DNA of 30,771 nucleotides from Cyclobacteriaceae bacterium. GTDB lineage: Bacteria > Bacteroidota > Bacteroidia > Cytophagales > Cyclobacteriaceae. Shown one piece after another: positions 1-7,904 of the stretch (its first letter is position 1; every line of letters starts with the position of its first letter). Under the pieces are notes generated by a model. That model did no database searches, was not told the origin of the DNA, and was given only the letters and a program-made list of their open reading frames with translations. The DNA is taken from contig VFKK01000116.1 of the NCBI GenBank assembly GCA_009885605.1, forward strand, positions 1 to 30,771, written 5' to 3'. Made by a program: the position numbers and the translations under genes.

Positions 1-511
1 TCTTGTGGATGGAGATTCGGACTTCAGTTTCTCCCACTTCCCGCACCATTGGTCGCTTAAGTCCGACGGTAAATGAAATCAGTTTTTTGATCAAAGACCA
101 ACCCGGATACTTGCTGTAAAGAGTTGGTACCAGCTTGCCGTAATACCCAAGAGCCTGTTTGAGTTTTTTGTCTGGTTTGCTTACGTAGCTGGACTGAATG
201 TATTCAAAGTTGGCTTTTGCCCTGGATTTCCAGAGATCACGGCGAGTGACTACCACGACTAATTCCCGGGCTGTAGTGGCGGCTTTTTGTCCCATGCAGA
301 GTTTTGCAACTGAATCTTTGAGAGGAGAGGATTCCGGGACACGAATAAAATTATACAGCTGCATATTGGAACTGTTGGGAGAAAGAATCGATGCTTCCAG
401 ACATTTTTGAACCACGGAATGGTCGAATTCGGTTTCCTGATCAAAAATCCTGACTGACCTGCGGGCTTCCACCGCCTCGAAAAATCCTAGTTCCTGTTTC
501 ATATTCTTCAT
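1..511 (-). CDS. Nitroreductase family protein (N-terminal part, runs off the window)
   Basis: The reading frame is open from an ATG at 511 down to the window edge, about 170 residues. The N-terminus carries the family hallmark ARRSVRIF near residue 17, where the basic residues normally contact the FMN phosphate. It is followed by LSPNSSNMQLYNF, matching the usual P-S-x-x-N-x-Q-P-W-x-F segment. Family members are FMN-dependent NAD(P)H oxidoreductases acting in the cytoplasm; the substrate cannot be deduced here. A second ATG lies three codons in (502), and an AGGA sits just upstream of the first, which I prefer. The C-terminal part, with the remaining FMN contacts, lies outside the window. 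The divergent neighbour is an ABC exporter, 92 bases away. Confidence 0.82.
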   Translation of the reverse strand, partial: MKNMKQELGFFEAVEARRSVRIFDQETEFDHSVVQKCLEASILSPNSSNMQLYNFIRVPESSPLKDSVAKLCMGQKAATTARELVVVVTRRDLWKSRAKANFEYIQSSYVSKPDKKLKQALGYYGKLVPTLYSKYPGWSLIKKLISFTVGLKRPMVREVGETEVRISIHK

Positions 512-603
512 TTATCCTATTTATTTGGAATACAACTCGTAGAGTTTATACGTTTAGCCATATTTTGCATCAAGATAGAAAGTTTTAACCAACCCTTATT
601 TCC

Positions 604-2094
604 ATGTTTTTTGAATTAATTCGACTTCAATACCTGAAAAGTGTTCGCTCAACTTCTTTTGCAAAAAGCCTCTTAACGAATATTCTCTTAGGATTTCTGG
701 TTGTCATCCTGCTAGGTTATGTCTTGGGTGCCGGACTTTTCCTGAAGCGGATCATTGGTGCTTTAGCAGAGGATCAGGATCCTTTGGTGGTGCTGAACAG
801 CTACCTGATTTACTATTTTCTGTTTGAGTTTATGTACCGGTATTTCATTCAGAAGCTTCCGGTCGTCGAACTTGAAAGTTTGCTGCATTTGCCTATAGGA
901 AAAACCAGAATCATGCACATTCTGCTTTTAAGATCCTTTATCTCTCCGCTTTCGATCATTTCACTTTTGCTCTTTCTCCCATTTTCGTTGGAGGTAGTAG
1001 CATCTCAATTCGGGCGAATGGCGGGTGGTTATTGGCTTGGGTCAATCTTGCTTGCGAGTTGGACAATCCATTGGTTTATGCTTTGGTTCAAACAGCGATT
1101 TGAAGACAGCATCATCGGATTGATCGTTGTATTTGGCTCATTGCTTTTGGGTGGAGGATCGAGCTACCTGGGTTGGTTCAATCTGGGGGAAATCATGAAA
1201 CCGGTTTTTGATTTTTCGATCCAAAGCCCGATTCCATTTCTGATTTTGGCTTTGGTGATGTGTTTCAGCTATTGGTTGGCCTATCGCTTTTATCTCTCAA
1301 ATGCCTACCTGGAAGATCTTTCTGATGAAGAAGACGTCCGATTTGTCAATCAATCAATCGGGTTTCTTTCCAGATTTGGCTTGCCAGGTGAAATAGCCAA
1401 TATGGAATGGAAGCTGATAATCAGGCATAAAAAAAGCCGAACAATTTTGATGCTTTCAGGATTCTTTTTGCTTTACGGGTTGATTTTCTATACAAATCCC
1501 GTCTATCAAACTGAAGACGGTGCAATTCACGCACTTTTCATTTTTGTGGGAGTCTTCATCACAGGGATATTTATGATCCAGTATGGTCAGCAGTTCCTGA
1601 GCTGGAACTCAGCGAATTTTGATTTTTTCCTGAACAGAAAGGATGGAATAGAAGCCTTGGTAAAAGGAAAATACCTTTTGCTTATGTCGATTTCTGTGAT
1701 CTGCTTTTTGGCATCTGTTCCCTATGCGTTCTTTGGATGGCAGTTTTTGTTCATCCACTTGGCTACCTTCTTTTTCAACGTCGGAATTCTGATCCATGTG
1801 ATTATTTATTTCGCGATTTGGAAGCCCAAACCCATGGATCTAAATAAAGGTGCAATGTTTAATTATGAAGGAATAGGGGCCGCTCAATTCCTGATAATGA
1901 TACCCATGATGGCAGGTCCTTACATCATTTACCTTCCATTTTCCTTGCTTATCGGAGATTATGCAGGGCTTTTGGCACTAGGCATTGTTGGGATTATAGG
2001 ACTTCTTGCGTTTAAGAAATTGTCCCAAATCAACATCGATAAAATAAAATCCAACAGATACGAAATTTCATCTTCATTCCGTCAAGAGTTATGA
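604..2094 (+). CDS. DUF5687 family ABC exporter permease
   Basis: A 496-residue, very hydrophobic protein with about ten to twelve predicted membrane segments. One is at roughly residues 22-45; others are around 110-130, 165-190, 285-305 and 315-335, with several more in the last 150 residues. I recognise it as resembling the Bacteroidota family DUF5687, whose genes regularly sit beside an ABC ATPase and which is treated as the permease of an exporter. The next gene is such an ATPase and starts inside this gene's stop codon (ATGA overlap at 2091-2094), so the two are translationally coupled. The ATG at 604 is chosen because MFFELIRLQYLKS is the usual short cytoplasmic start before the first helix. 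Substrate unknown. Confidence 0.8.
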   Translation: MFFELIRLQYLKSVRSTSFAKSLLTNILLGFLVVILLGYVLGAGLFLKRIIGALAEDQDPLVVLNSYLIYYFLFEFMYRYFIQKLPVVELESLLHLPIGKTRIMHILLLRSFISPLSIISLLLFLPFSLEVVASQFGRMAGGYWLGSILLASWTIHWFMLWFKQRFEDSIIGLIVVFGSLLLGGGSSYLGWFNLGEIMKPVFDFSIQSPIPFLILALVMCFSYWLAYRFYLSNAYLEDLSDEEDVRFVNQSIGFLSRFGLPGEIANMEWKLIIRHKKSRTILMLSGFFLLYGLIFYTNPVYQTEDGAIHALFIFVGVFITGIFMIQYGQQFLSWNSANFDFFLNRKDGIEALVKGKYLLLMSISVICFLASVPYAFFGWQFLFIHLATFFFNVGILIHVIIYFAIWKPKPMDLNKGAMFNYEGIGAAQFLIMIPMMAGPYIIYLPFSLLIGDYAGLLALGIVGIIGLLAFKKLSQINIDKIKSNRYEISSSFRQEL

Positions 2095-2786
2095 TACAGG
2101 TAAGTAATCTTAAAAAGCAGTACAAAGAAGCCGTAGTTCTGGATGTGGATCATTTGGAGATTCCAAATTCAGAGTGTTTTGGATTGGTAGGAAATAACGG
2201 AGCGGGAAAGACCACACTTTTCAGAATCATGCTCGACTTGGTACGAGCAACCTCCGGCACGGTGAAAATCAATGAGGAAGATGTGAGCAAGACGGAGGCT
2301 TGGAAAGCAAAAACTGGCGCGTACCTCGATGAGCATATGTTGCTGGTCTATTTGACTCCTGATGAGTATTTCGAAACCCTTCGGAAAATTTATGGAATGT
2401 CCGTAGCAGATCTGGAACTTCATCTGGGCAAGTTTTCAGACCTGTTTAATGACGAGATTTTGGGCAAAAAGAAATACATCAGGGACCTTTCGAAGGGGAA
2501 TTTGAAAAAAGTCGGTATAGCCGCTGCCCTCATGGGAAATCCTGAAGTCGTTTTTCTGGATGAGCCTTTTGAAAACCTGGACCCGAGTTCCCAGATTCGA
2601 TTGAAGAAACTTTTCCTTCAGGAAAAGGAAAACTCAAATGTGACGTTTCTGATTTCCAGCCATGATCTGAACCATGTGACCGAGATTTGTGATCGGATAG
2701 TCTTATTGGAGAAAGGTAAAATCATTCGCGATCTGAGAGAGAAAGCCGAAATGATGGATGAATTAGAAGCGTATTTTACAGGGTAA
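2091..2786 (+). CDS. ABC transporter ATP-binding protein
   Basis: A 231-residue nucleotide-binding subunit. The Walker A motif GNNGAGKTT is at residues 34-42. The signature loop reads LSKGN (a common exporter variant of LSGGQ), Walker B is VVFLDEPFENLD and the H-loop is ISSHD. It energises transport by the overlapping DUF5687 permease, with which it shares an ATGA stop/start. A terminator follows 22 bases after the stop codon, so the two genes form a complete operon. The ATPase belongs to the small single-domain exporter class (CcmA-like); nothing in it identifies the cargo. Confidence 0.92.
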   Translation: MIQVSNLKKQYKEAVVLDVDHLEIPNSECFGLVGNNGAGKTTLFRIMLDLVRATSGTVKINEEDVSKTEAWKAKTGAYLDEHMLLVYLTPDEYFETLRKIYGMSVADLELHLGKFSDLFNDEILGKKKYIRDLSKGNLKKVGIAAALMGNPEVVFLDEPFENLDPSSQIRLKKLFLQEKENSNVTFLISSHDLNHVTEICDRIVLLEKGKIIRDLREKAEMMDELEAYFTG

Positions 2787-2807
2787 ACTCCAGAGATAAA
2801 ACCAAAA

Positions 2808-2838
2808 AATAAGCCCTCAGAATTTCTGAGGGCTTATT
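2808..2838. terminator. Bidirectional intrinsic terminator between the ABC operon and tmRNA
   Basis: A nearly perfect 15-bp inverted repeat: AATAAGCCCTCAGAA at 2808-2822 against its complement at 2824-2838. A T-rich run follows on each strand. It lies 22 bases past the ATPase stop on the plus strand and 9 bases past the mature tmRNA 3' end on the minus strand, so it can serve both convergent units. Confidence 0.9.
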
Positions 2839-2846
2839 TGTTTTGG

Positions 2847-3254
2847 TGGTGGAGCTGGCGAGATTCGAACTCGCGTCCAGATAAGGAAACACCGTACCGT
2901 CTACATGCTTAGTCACCTGTTGTCTTTTCGACCGAAATATGCTGGGTGACACACCTCATTCCGGCTTAGCTACTGGGTCTTAAGCTTGCTTAATAGCATC
3001 ACAAGCAGCAGTCCAATCAAGTCGACACCCCTTGATCTACCCCGAAAGGACGGGGGGCGGAGGGATGTGGCCGGGGAACTCCGGTGTGGAGCTCAACCCT
3101 TTAGGCGTTATCTATTCCCCGAGGGGTTAGATTATGCAGCCATGGCGTAAGTATCTTCGCCATTTATGGTTTGTATGAATCTTTTAAGGCCGTACATACT
3201 CCAGCCTGCATGCGAGCCCAGTCCTTACACTTACTGTCAATACCGGTCAGCCCC
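2847..3254 (-). ncRNA. ssrA: Transfer-messenger RNA (tmRNA)
   Basis: A 408-base RNA on the minus strand that rescues stalled ribosomes with SmpB. The 5' end GGGGCTGA at 3254 pairs with CAGCTCC at 2857-2851 to form the acceptor stem, followed by A and an encoded CCA ending at 2847. The T arm has stem GCGAG/CTCGC and loop TTCGAAT (2863-2869). The internal tag frame (3161-3132) reads GEDTYAMAA then TAA; the -YAMAA end fits the ClpXP-recognised tail used in Bacteroidota. It is a standard one-piece tmRNA and not a permuted one, because both tRNA-like ends are at the termini of a single transcript. Confidence 0.97.
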
Positions 3255-3270
3255 ATTTGTGTTGGGATGA

Positions 3271-3278
3271 CAAAAGTA
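3271..3278 (-). promoter_or_regulatory. Candidate promoter -7 box for tmRNA
   Basis: Reading on the minus strand, TACTTTTG matches the Bacteroidota sigma-A -7 consensus TAnnTTTG exactly and lies 16 bases before the mature tmRNA 5' end. That leaves room for a short leader to be removed by RNase P. A TTTG at about 3294-3297 could be the -33 element, but its spacing (15 bases) is shorter than the usual 19-21, so the assignment is tentative. Confidence 0.45.
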
Positions 3279-3524
3279 ATTCAATTTTGGTTCCAAAGAA
3301 GAGAATTTACGCAGTACGATTTACGAGGACTTGGAGAGAGTCGAGGTATTTGTTTGAAGGAAACCTTCCAGCTTTGTAACCTTGCCATTTTACAGCCATT
3401 CGGATTTCCCTTCTCCCAATTTTTCAATTTTCCAATGCGGTTAAGAGTCAAATCATTATGGAAAAACTTTTCAAATGCCAATTTTCTCACAGTCTGAATA
3501 TCCAGTTTTTTATATCTTGCAGGG

Positions 3525-4670
3525 ATGGAAAACTTCGTCGTATCGGCAAGAAAATACAGACCGGCAGATTTTAAAAGTGTAGTAGGGCAGCAGCACATTA
3601 CTACCACGCTTCAAAACGCCATAAAAAACAATCACCTTGCGCAGGCATTTCTTTTTTGCGGCCCAAGAGGTGTCGGCAAAACCACCTGTGCGAGGATTCT
3701 TGCCAAAACGATCAACTGCGAAAGTTTGACTTCTGACTTTGAGGCCTGCGGAAAATGTGATTCCTGCCAGTCTTTCCAGAATAGCAGCTCCTTTAATATT
3801 TATGAATTGGATGCTGCTTCAAACAATTCTGTGGAGGACATTCGAAGTCTAGTTGATCAGGTACGATATGCGCCGCAAAAAGGAAAGTATAAAATCTACA
3901 TCATTGATGAGGTTCACATGCTTTCAAACCAGGCCTTCAATGCATTTTTGAAGACCCTGGAAGAGCCGCCTAAATATGCTATTTTCATCTTAGCTACGAC
4001 CGAGAAGCATAAGATCATCCCAACCATTCTTTCTCGTTGCCAGATTTTCGATTTCAATCGGATCCAAATCAAGCACATTGCCGAGCACTTGAAATACATT
4101 GCCGAGAAGGAAACTGTCGACTATGAAGAAGAAGCGCTTCGATTAATTGCGACTAAAGCAGACGGCGCACTTAGAGATGCTCTTTCGATCTTTGATTTGA
4201 TCGTGACTTATTCAGCAGGTAAGAAAGTGACTTACCTGGAGACGATTAATAATCTCCACATTCTGGATTATGATTATTATTTCAAGGTCGTTGACGGATT
4301 GCTGGCGGGGGATTTATCCACGACACTCCTGCTTTTTGATGAAATCCTGAAGAAAGGATTTGACGGGCATAATTTCATAGTCGGGCTTTGCGAACATTTT
4401 CGAGATCTTTTGGTGGCCAAAGACCCTGCAACAGTTTTGTTGATAGAAGTCTCCGAGTCTGCCAAAGAAAGATACCTGCAGCAGACTGAGAGTGCATCCG
4501 TTTCGTTTTTGCTTTCCGCTTTGAACATCGCCAATCAATGTGATATCAACTACAAGACAAGTAAAAATCAGCGGTTGCATGTGGAATTGGCTTTGATGAA
4601 AATGGCCAAACTCCCTGACGTTTTCCGATTGGCAACTTTGGCTTCGGAGGATTCAAAAAAAAAAGCCTGA
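3525..4670 (+). CDS. dnaX: DNA polymerase III gamma/tau subunit, zero-frame (gamma-like) product
   Basis: The clamp-loader ATPase of the replication fork. The 381-residue zero-frame protein holds the AAA+ module. Walker A GPRGVGKTT is at 46-54, a zinc knuckle uses Cys65, Cys75, Cys78 and Cys81, and Walker B has Asp128-Glu129. The Ser-Arg-Cys motif (Arg171) is the trans-acting arginine finger. It ends with SKKKA followed by TGA, immediately after a run of ten A (4655-4664). The reading continues in the -1 frame to 5239, so this ORF is the short gamma-like form of a longer tau. ATG 3525 is preceded by GCAGGG. The region 3255-3524 between tmRNA and this start holds no convincing gene. Confidence 0.95.
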   Translation: MENFVVSARKYRPADFKSVVGQQHITTTLQNAIKNNHLAQAFLFCGPRGVGKTTCARILAKTINCESLTSDFEACGKCDSCQSFQNSSSFNIYELDAASNNSVEDIRSLVDQVRYAPQKGKYKIYIIDEVHMLSNQAFNAFLKTLEEPPKYAIFILATTEKHKIIPTILSRCQIFDFNRIQIKHIAEHLKYIAEKETVDYEEEALRLIATKADGALRDALSIFDLIVTYSAGKKVTYLETINNLHILDYDYYFKVVDGLLAGDLSTTLLLFDEILKKGFDGHNFIVGLCEHFRDLLVAKDPATVLLIEVSESAKERYLQQTESASVSFLLSALNIANQCDINYKTSKNQRLHVELALMKMAKLPDVFRLATLASEDSKKKA

Positions 4671-4701
4671 GTGAGCCGATTGAGGCCGCACCTCCATCGG
4701 C
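4646..4701 (+). promoter_or_regulatory. dnaX: Probable programmed -1 frameshift signal in dnaX
   Basis: Four elements occur in order: GGAGG (4646-4650), ten A (4655-4664, offering A AAA AAA slippery heptamers in the zero frame), one sense codon GCC with the zero-frame stop TGA (4668-4670), then a hairpin. The hairpin's outer arms are GCCGAT (4675-4680) and ATCGGC (4696-4701). Its inner arms are GAGG (4682-4685) and CCTC (4691-4694), with one mismatch between them and a CCGCA loop. The spacer between A-tract and hairpin is 10 bases. E. coli dnaX uses an upstream SD-like element, A AAA AAG and a stem-loop. Thermus dnaX uses slippage on A9. Either mechanism would give the same protein here. A homopolymer miscount in the sequence is the main alternative. 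Confidence 0.75.
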
Positions 4702-5239
4702 CCCAATTTCTTCCCCAAATCCGATCAAAACCGCTCCGGTTCAAAAGACTATTTCTATCCCTACCAGTCTGATCCATACCAAAAAACTGGTGGATGAAAA
4801 GGCAAGGCAGCAGGCCGAGGTAATCGAAGAAAAGAAAGCGGAACTTCAGGAAAGCCAATCCGGTCCTGTCGAAAACCTGACTCAGGAATTTTTTGATCAG
4901 ATTTTACCCAAGATTATGGAGAATTTCAAAAGTCAAAACAGAGGAATGGAGCTGGCGATTTTGAATCAATCCATCAAAGTGATGAATAATGAGATCTGTC
5001 TTGAAGTCACGGGCCATGTGCAGGAAGAGATTGCCCTGAAAATGAAACCGGACTTGTTGAGCATGATCAGGGACCTTACCGGGTTAAAGAGAGTTTTGAT
5101 GAAGCTTGAGGTAAAAGAAGAGATCGAAACCGGGAAAAATAACCTTTACACCAGTTCGGACAAATTCAACTTTTTAAAAGAAAAACACGGAGCTCTTGCA
5201 GAATTCCAGCGAAGATTTGGCTTAGAGACAGATTTCTAA
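4664..5239 (+). CDS. dnaX: dnaX tau-specific C-terminal region (-1 frame)
   Basis: Reading in the -1 frame from A4664 gives 191 codons, open from the slippage site to TAA at 5237-5239. It starts SLSEPIEAAPPSAP, a Pro/Ala/Ser-rich linker typical of tau after domain III. A charged helix beginning MDEKARQQAEVIEEKK follows, then a C-terminal globular part of about 120 residues. In other bacteria this part of tau contacts DnaB and the polymerase alpha subunit. With the 380 codons before the shift, full-length tau would be about 571 residues. An ATG at 4790 could in principle start a separate protein, but the open frame upstream of it and its tau-like content argue for a fused product. Confidence 0.85.
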   Translation, partial: SLSEPIEAAPPSAPISSPNPIKTAPVQKTISIPTSLIHTKKLVDEKARQQAEVIEEKKAELQESQSGPVENLTQEFFDQILPKIMENFKSQNRGMELAILNQSIKVMNNEICLEVTGHVQEEIALKMKPDLLSMIRDLTGLKRVLMKLEVKEEIETGKNNLYTSSDKFNFLKEKHGALAEFQRRFGLETDF

Positions 5240-6231
5240 AAATCCAGCGAAATTCCAAAATTAATGAGGTTTTGGAGTTGGACGGCTTGCTTTGAAGTGC
5301 CATCATCTTGCTTGATAAATACCTTCTCGTCGTAAATAACCACAGTTTCAATTCGAGTCGAAATGAATTTATTCACCTTCATTCGAATGCTTGAGTTGAA
5401 GTTGACCACCAGATTCCCAAAGCTTTCATAATTGGAGAACAGATTCAGATCGGCTTTCCAGATCACGTTTTCCATCAAGCGAAAATCCGCAACCGAAGAG
5501 CCGATTGACATACCCGCTTCCGCTCTTACGTTTTCTCCGGGAGTAACACCAAAAGCTCCGGCTTGACTCAGCGAATCATTCAAGACGATCGTAAATCGAC
5601 CCGTGAAAGGGGAAAGGATGACCGAAAGCTTGCTTTTATTTTCGTAAGTACGGCGGTAGTTAAGACCGGTGGAGGATTGTAAGTAGCCGGGTGAAAGGAG
5701 GGCTGAGATTTTTGTGCGAGTTTCCAAATCGTTCCCCGGAAGTCTTGAATATTTATAGCCATCCAGAAGTTGAGTTCTGGCATCCAGCTGCGTGGACAAA
5801 TAATATCTGGGCGAAAGTTCCCGTCCATAATTACTTACGAATACGAAGTTGTCATTCGTCTTTCGGATTGAATAAGCATTTCGATCACTTTGTCGGTTAA
5901 AACCCAGATTGATTGTCAACTGAGTGTCCCAAACCTTCTTGTCTTTTAAATAATTTGCAAAAAGTGTGAGACCGGAGTTGAGCGCAAAAGAACTTGCCCC
6001 ACCGGCAGCCCAATTACTCAATGTCACCTGCTGGATATTGAGGTTATAATTTCCTCCTGTTTTCCAGAAAACCTCCTTTATGGGCTCATTTATCAGCAGA
6101 GAATCTCCTAACATAATCAGGGTATCTCCACCAATCAGGACGGTATCTGGAATGACAATCCGATCTTGCGCATTGGTATGTTGGCCAAGACAAATCAGGA
6201 GTATCCCAAAAATCAAAAGGAATTTATGCAT
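5236..6231 (-). CDS. DUF3078 domain-containing protein, secreted or outer-membrane
   Basis: A 331-residue protein from ATG 6231. A signal peptide is clear: MHKFLLIFGILLICLG followed by QHTNAQ. The body contains WKTGGNYNLNIQQVTLSNWA and WAAGGASSFALNSG, the conserved beginning of DUF3078. Many alternating beta-strand stretches follow, and the C-terminus ends in LINFGISLDF, ending in Phe as in outer-membrane beta-barrels. Function unknown; the beta-barrel location is inference. The frame can be extended to a TTG at 6246, but the ATG places the signal peptide correctly. It is the last gene of a minus-strand cluster, 20 bases after a lytic transglycosylase. Its stop overlaps the convergent dnaX stop by 4 bases (5236-5239). 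Confidence 0.82.
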   Translation of the reverse strand: MHKFLLIFGILLICLGQHTNAQDRIVIPDTVLIGGDTLIMLGDSLLINEPIKEVFWKTGGNYNLNIQQVTLSNWAAGGASSFALNSGLTLFANYLKDKKVWDTQLTINLGFNRQSDRNAYSIRKTNDNFVFVSNYGRELSPRYYLSTQLDARTQLLDGYKYSRLPGNDLETRTKISALLSPGYLQSSTGLNYRRTYENKSKLSVILSPFTGRFTIVLNDSLSQAGAFGVTPGENVRAEAGMSIGSSVADFRLMENVIWKADLNLFSNYESFGNLVVNFNSSIRMKVNKFISTRIETVVIYDEKVFIKQDDGTSKQAVQLQNLINFGISLDF

Positions 6232-6251
6232 TGAAAGAGGGGGCAATCAAG

Positions 6252-7838
6252 TCAGGGTTTTAAGATAACCAATTTCTGACCAACGCTGATGATGTTTTGG
6301 CTTCCGATATTGTTCCAGGTTTTCAATTGATCTACGGTCACGCCATACTTTTTGCTGATTGCAAAAAGAGTTTCCCCCGGAGCGACTGAATGAGTGATTC
6401 TTGAAGGCTCGGAGGCTTTGGAGTTAGTTTTGGCTTGGTAAACAGGCTGAGTTGGCTCAGGTTCTCTTGTAACTTCTGCCACCACTTGACGTTGAGGAGC
6501 CGGTGTGGTTACTACTGGTACGATTGGAATCTCCTCACCTCGGATTCTTGGTTCTTGTAAGTTCAGGATCATTCCCACCTTCAATTCGGTGTCTCTTTTG
6601 ATTCTGTTTTTTGCTTTCAAGGCAGATAGCCGGATGCCGTATTTTTGGGAAATAGACCAAAGACTTTCCCCCGGCAAGACAATGTGGGTTGCCACATCTG
6701 CGGATGGTTTTTTCTTTTCAGTGTAGTAGTATTTACCTGCCTCAATTCGCGCCGCTTCCTCCAAGTCATTCAGTTTTCTGAGTTTGGTTTCCTTCAGGCC
6801 AATTTGATCCGAAAACTTACTCTGCGTAGTTGTTTGTGCTGCCTGTACACCGTCCAATTCATTTACAGTGATCTGATTGGGCTGACTTGCTTTAGTGGTA
6901 TTTCCCGAGATTTTAGGATAGGAATTGGCTTGTTTGTATGCTGGTGAAGCTTTGGTAGCAGCGGATACAGTTACTTGTTTTTTAGGTTCCGGTAGTTGGA
7001 CGATAGCAGGCTCCACAGGAAGCGAAGCGTCCTTTATGTAGACCAACGTATAGGTGCGATCCCCGGGGATTTTACCGTTGGTTGTCCATTTGTTATATTC
7101 TTTCATGTGATCTTCCGTCACACCGTATTTTTTAGCAAGGGCTGCCAAAGTAGCAGGTCCTTGAACAGGCACTTCTATCATCTGCTTATTACTAACGAAA
7201 TAAGTTATTTGGTTTTCGAAAGCGATCTTGTGGGCTAGGAATTTTTTGAAATACCAATGTGTGTTTCTATCCACATCCACGATTTGTTTTCCGTTGTATT
7301 GGGTGCCAAAATATGCCTTTGCACCACCCAAACCCATTTGATAGGATACCAGGGCGCACATCCAGTTGTCAAAGGTATTGTTGTGTTTTTTCAGATAGAG
7401 TGCAGCGCCGCGGGTGGAAGAAACGATGTTTTTCCGTTCATCGATTTGCGCATCTACTCTTAAGAAAACTTCCTCTGCAGTACCCTGCTTAAATTGCCAA
7501 AACCCAACTGCATTCGAAGTTGAAACAGCGTCAGCGATCAATCCACTTTCCTGAATTACAAGATATTTCAAATCTACAGGCACCCCATTTTCTCTCAAAA
7601 CCCGCTCAATCGTAGGCATGTAGAGATTGACACGCTCTTGCTTTACTTTGAAATAGTTGGGATTACGGTATTGAGCATCTACATCCAATTGAATTTCTCT
7701 TCTTGCCTGAGGATTGATTCGGACTATAATATCTGCAAATTCTATCTCTGCGGGCACCTGAGGAATCTGACCAAAAACAGCAGGGGAGAGCAATAGGAAG
7801 AGTATAAAAAATGAAATGGATAATCTCAGGGATTTCAT
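6252..7838 (-). CDS. Lytic transglycosylase with C-terminal LysM domains (MltD-like)
   Basis: A 528-residue exported peptidoglycan-cleaving enzyme. The N-terminus MKSLRLSISFFILFLLLSPAVFGQ is a signal peptide. A GH23 transglycosylase domain follows at about 60-220, with the catalytic glutamate in VIQESGL and the supporting motif AVGFWQFKQGTA. A degenerate LysM-like segment sits near 235-280. After a Ser/Thr/Gln-rich linker there are two clear LysM repeats in the last 170 residues, each opening PGES/PGET and containing a W/F-x-I-S-x-K-Y-G core. LysM anchors the enzyme on glycan strands. Members produce 1,6-anhydromuropeptides during wall growth. The ATG at 7838 directly precedes the signal peptide. 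Confidence 0.93.
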   Translation of the reverse strand: MKSLRLSISFFILFLLLSPAVFGQIPQVPAEIEFADIIVRINPQARREIQLDVDAQYRNPNYFKVKQERVNLYMPTIERVLRENGVPVDLKYLVIQESGLIADAVSTSNAVGFWQFKQGTAEEVFLRVDAQIDERKNIVSSTRGAALYLKKHNNTFDNWMCALVSYQMGLGGAKAYFGTQYNGKQIVDVDRNTHWYFKKFLAHKIAFENQITYFVSNKQMIEVPVQGPATLAALAKKYGVTEDHMKEYNKWTTNGKIPGDRTYTLVYIKDASLPVEPAIVQLPEPKKQVTVSAATKASPAYKQANSYPKISGNTTKASQPNQITVNELDGVQAAQTTTQSKFSDQIGLKETKLRKLNDLEEAARIEAGKYYYTEKKKPSADVATHIVLPGESLWSISQKYGIRLSALKAKNRIKRDTELKVGMILNLQEPRIRGEEIPIVPVVTTPAPQRQVVAEVTREPEPTQPVYQAKTNSKASEPSRITHSVAPGETLFAISKKYGVTVDQLKTWNNIGSQNIISVGQKLVILKP

Positions 7839-7904
7839 TCGGAATTGGCTTCATCTGTTAATCAAGCCTTCTTTCAGCAAAAATGATTCCCCTTTTTGAA
7901 AAAC

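Noticed and set aside
3171..3607. Two ORFs of 108 codons, one on each strand, near the tmRNA and dnaX starts
   Set aside because: They overlap the tmRNA 5' part or the dnaX N-terminus in other frames, have no family resemblance and biased composition; the tmRNA and dnaX explain the sequence.
4664..5239. dnaX as a pseudogene broken by a frameshift
   Set aside because: dnaX is essential, both frames are intact on each side, and the break lies exactly at A10 with a hairpin behind it. Recoding or a homopolymer error explains it better than decay.
6505..7492. Several plus-strand ORFs of 68-100 codons opposite the lytic transglycosylase
   Set aside because: They are shadows of a well-supported gene; no start context or domain supports them.
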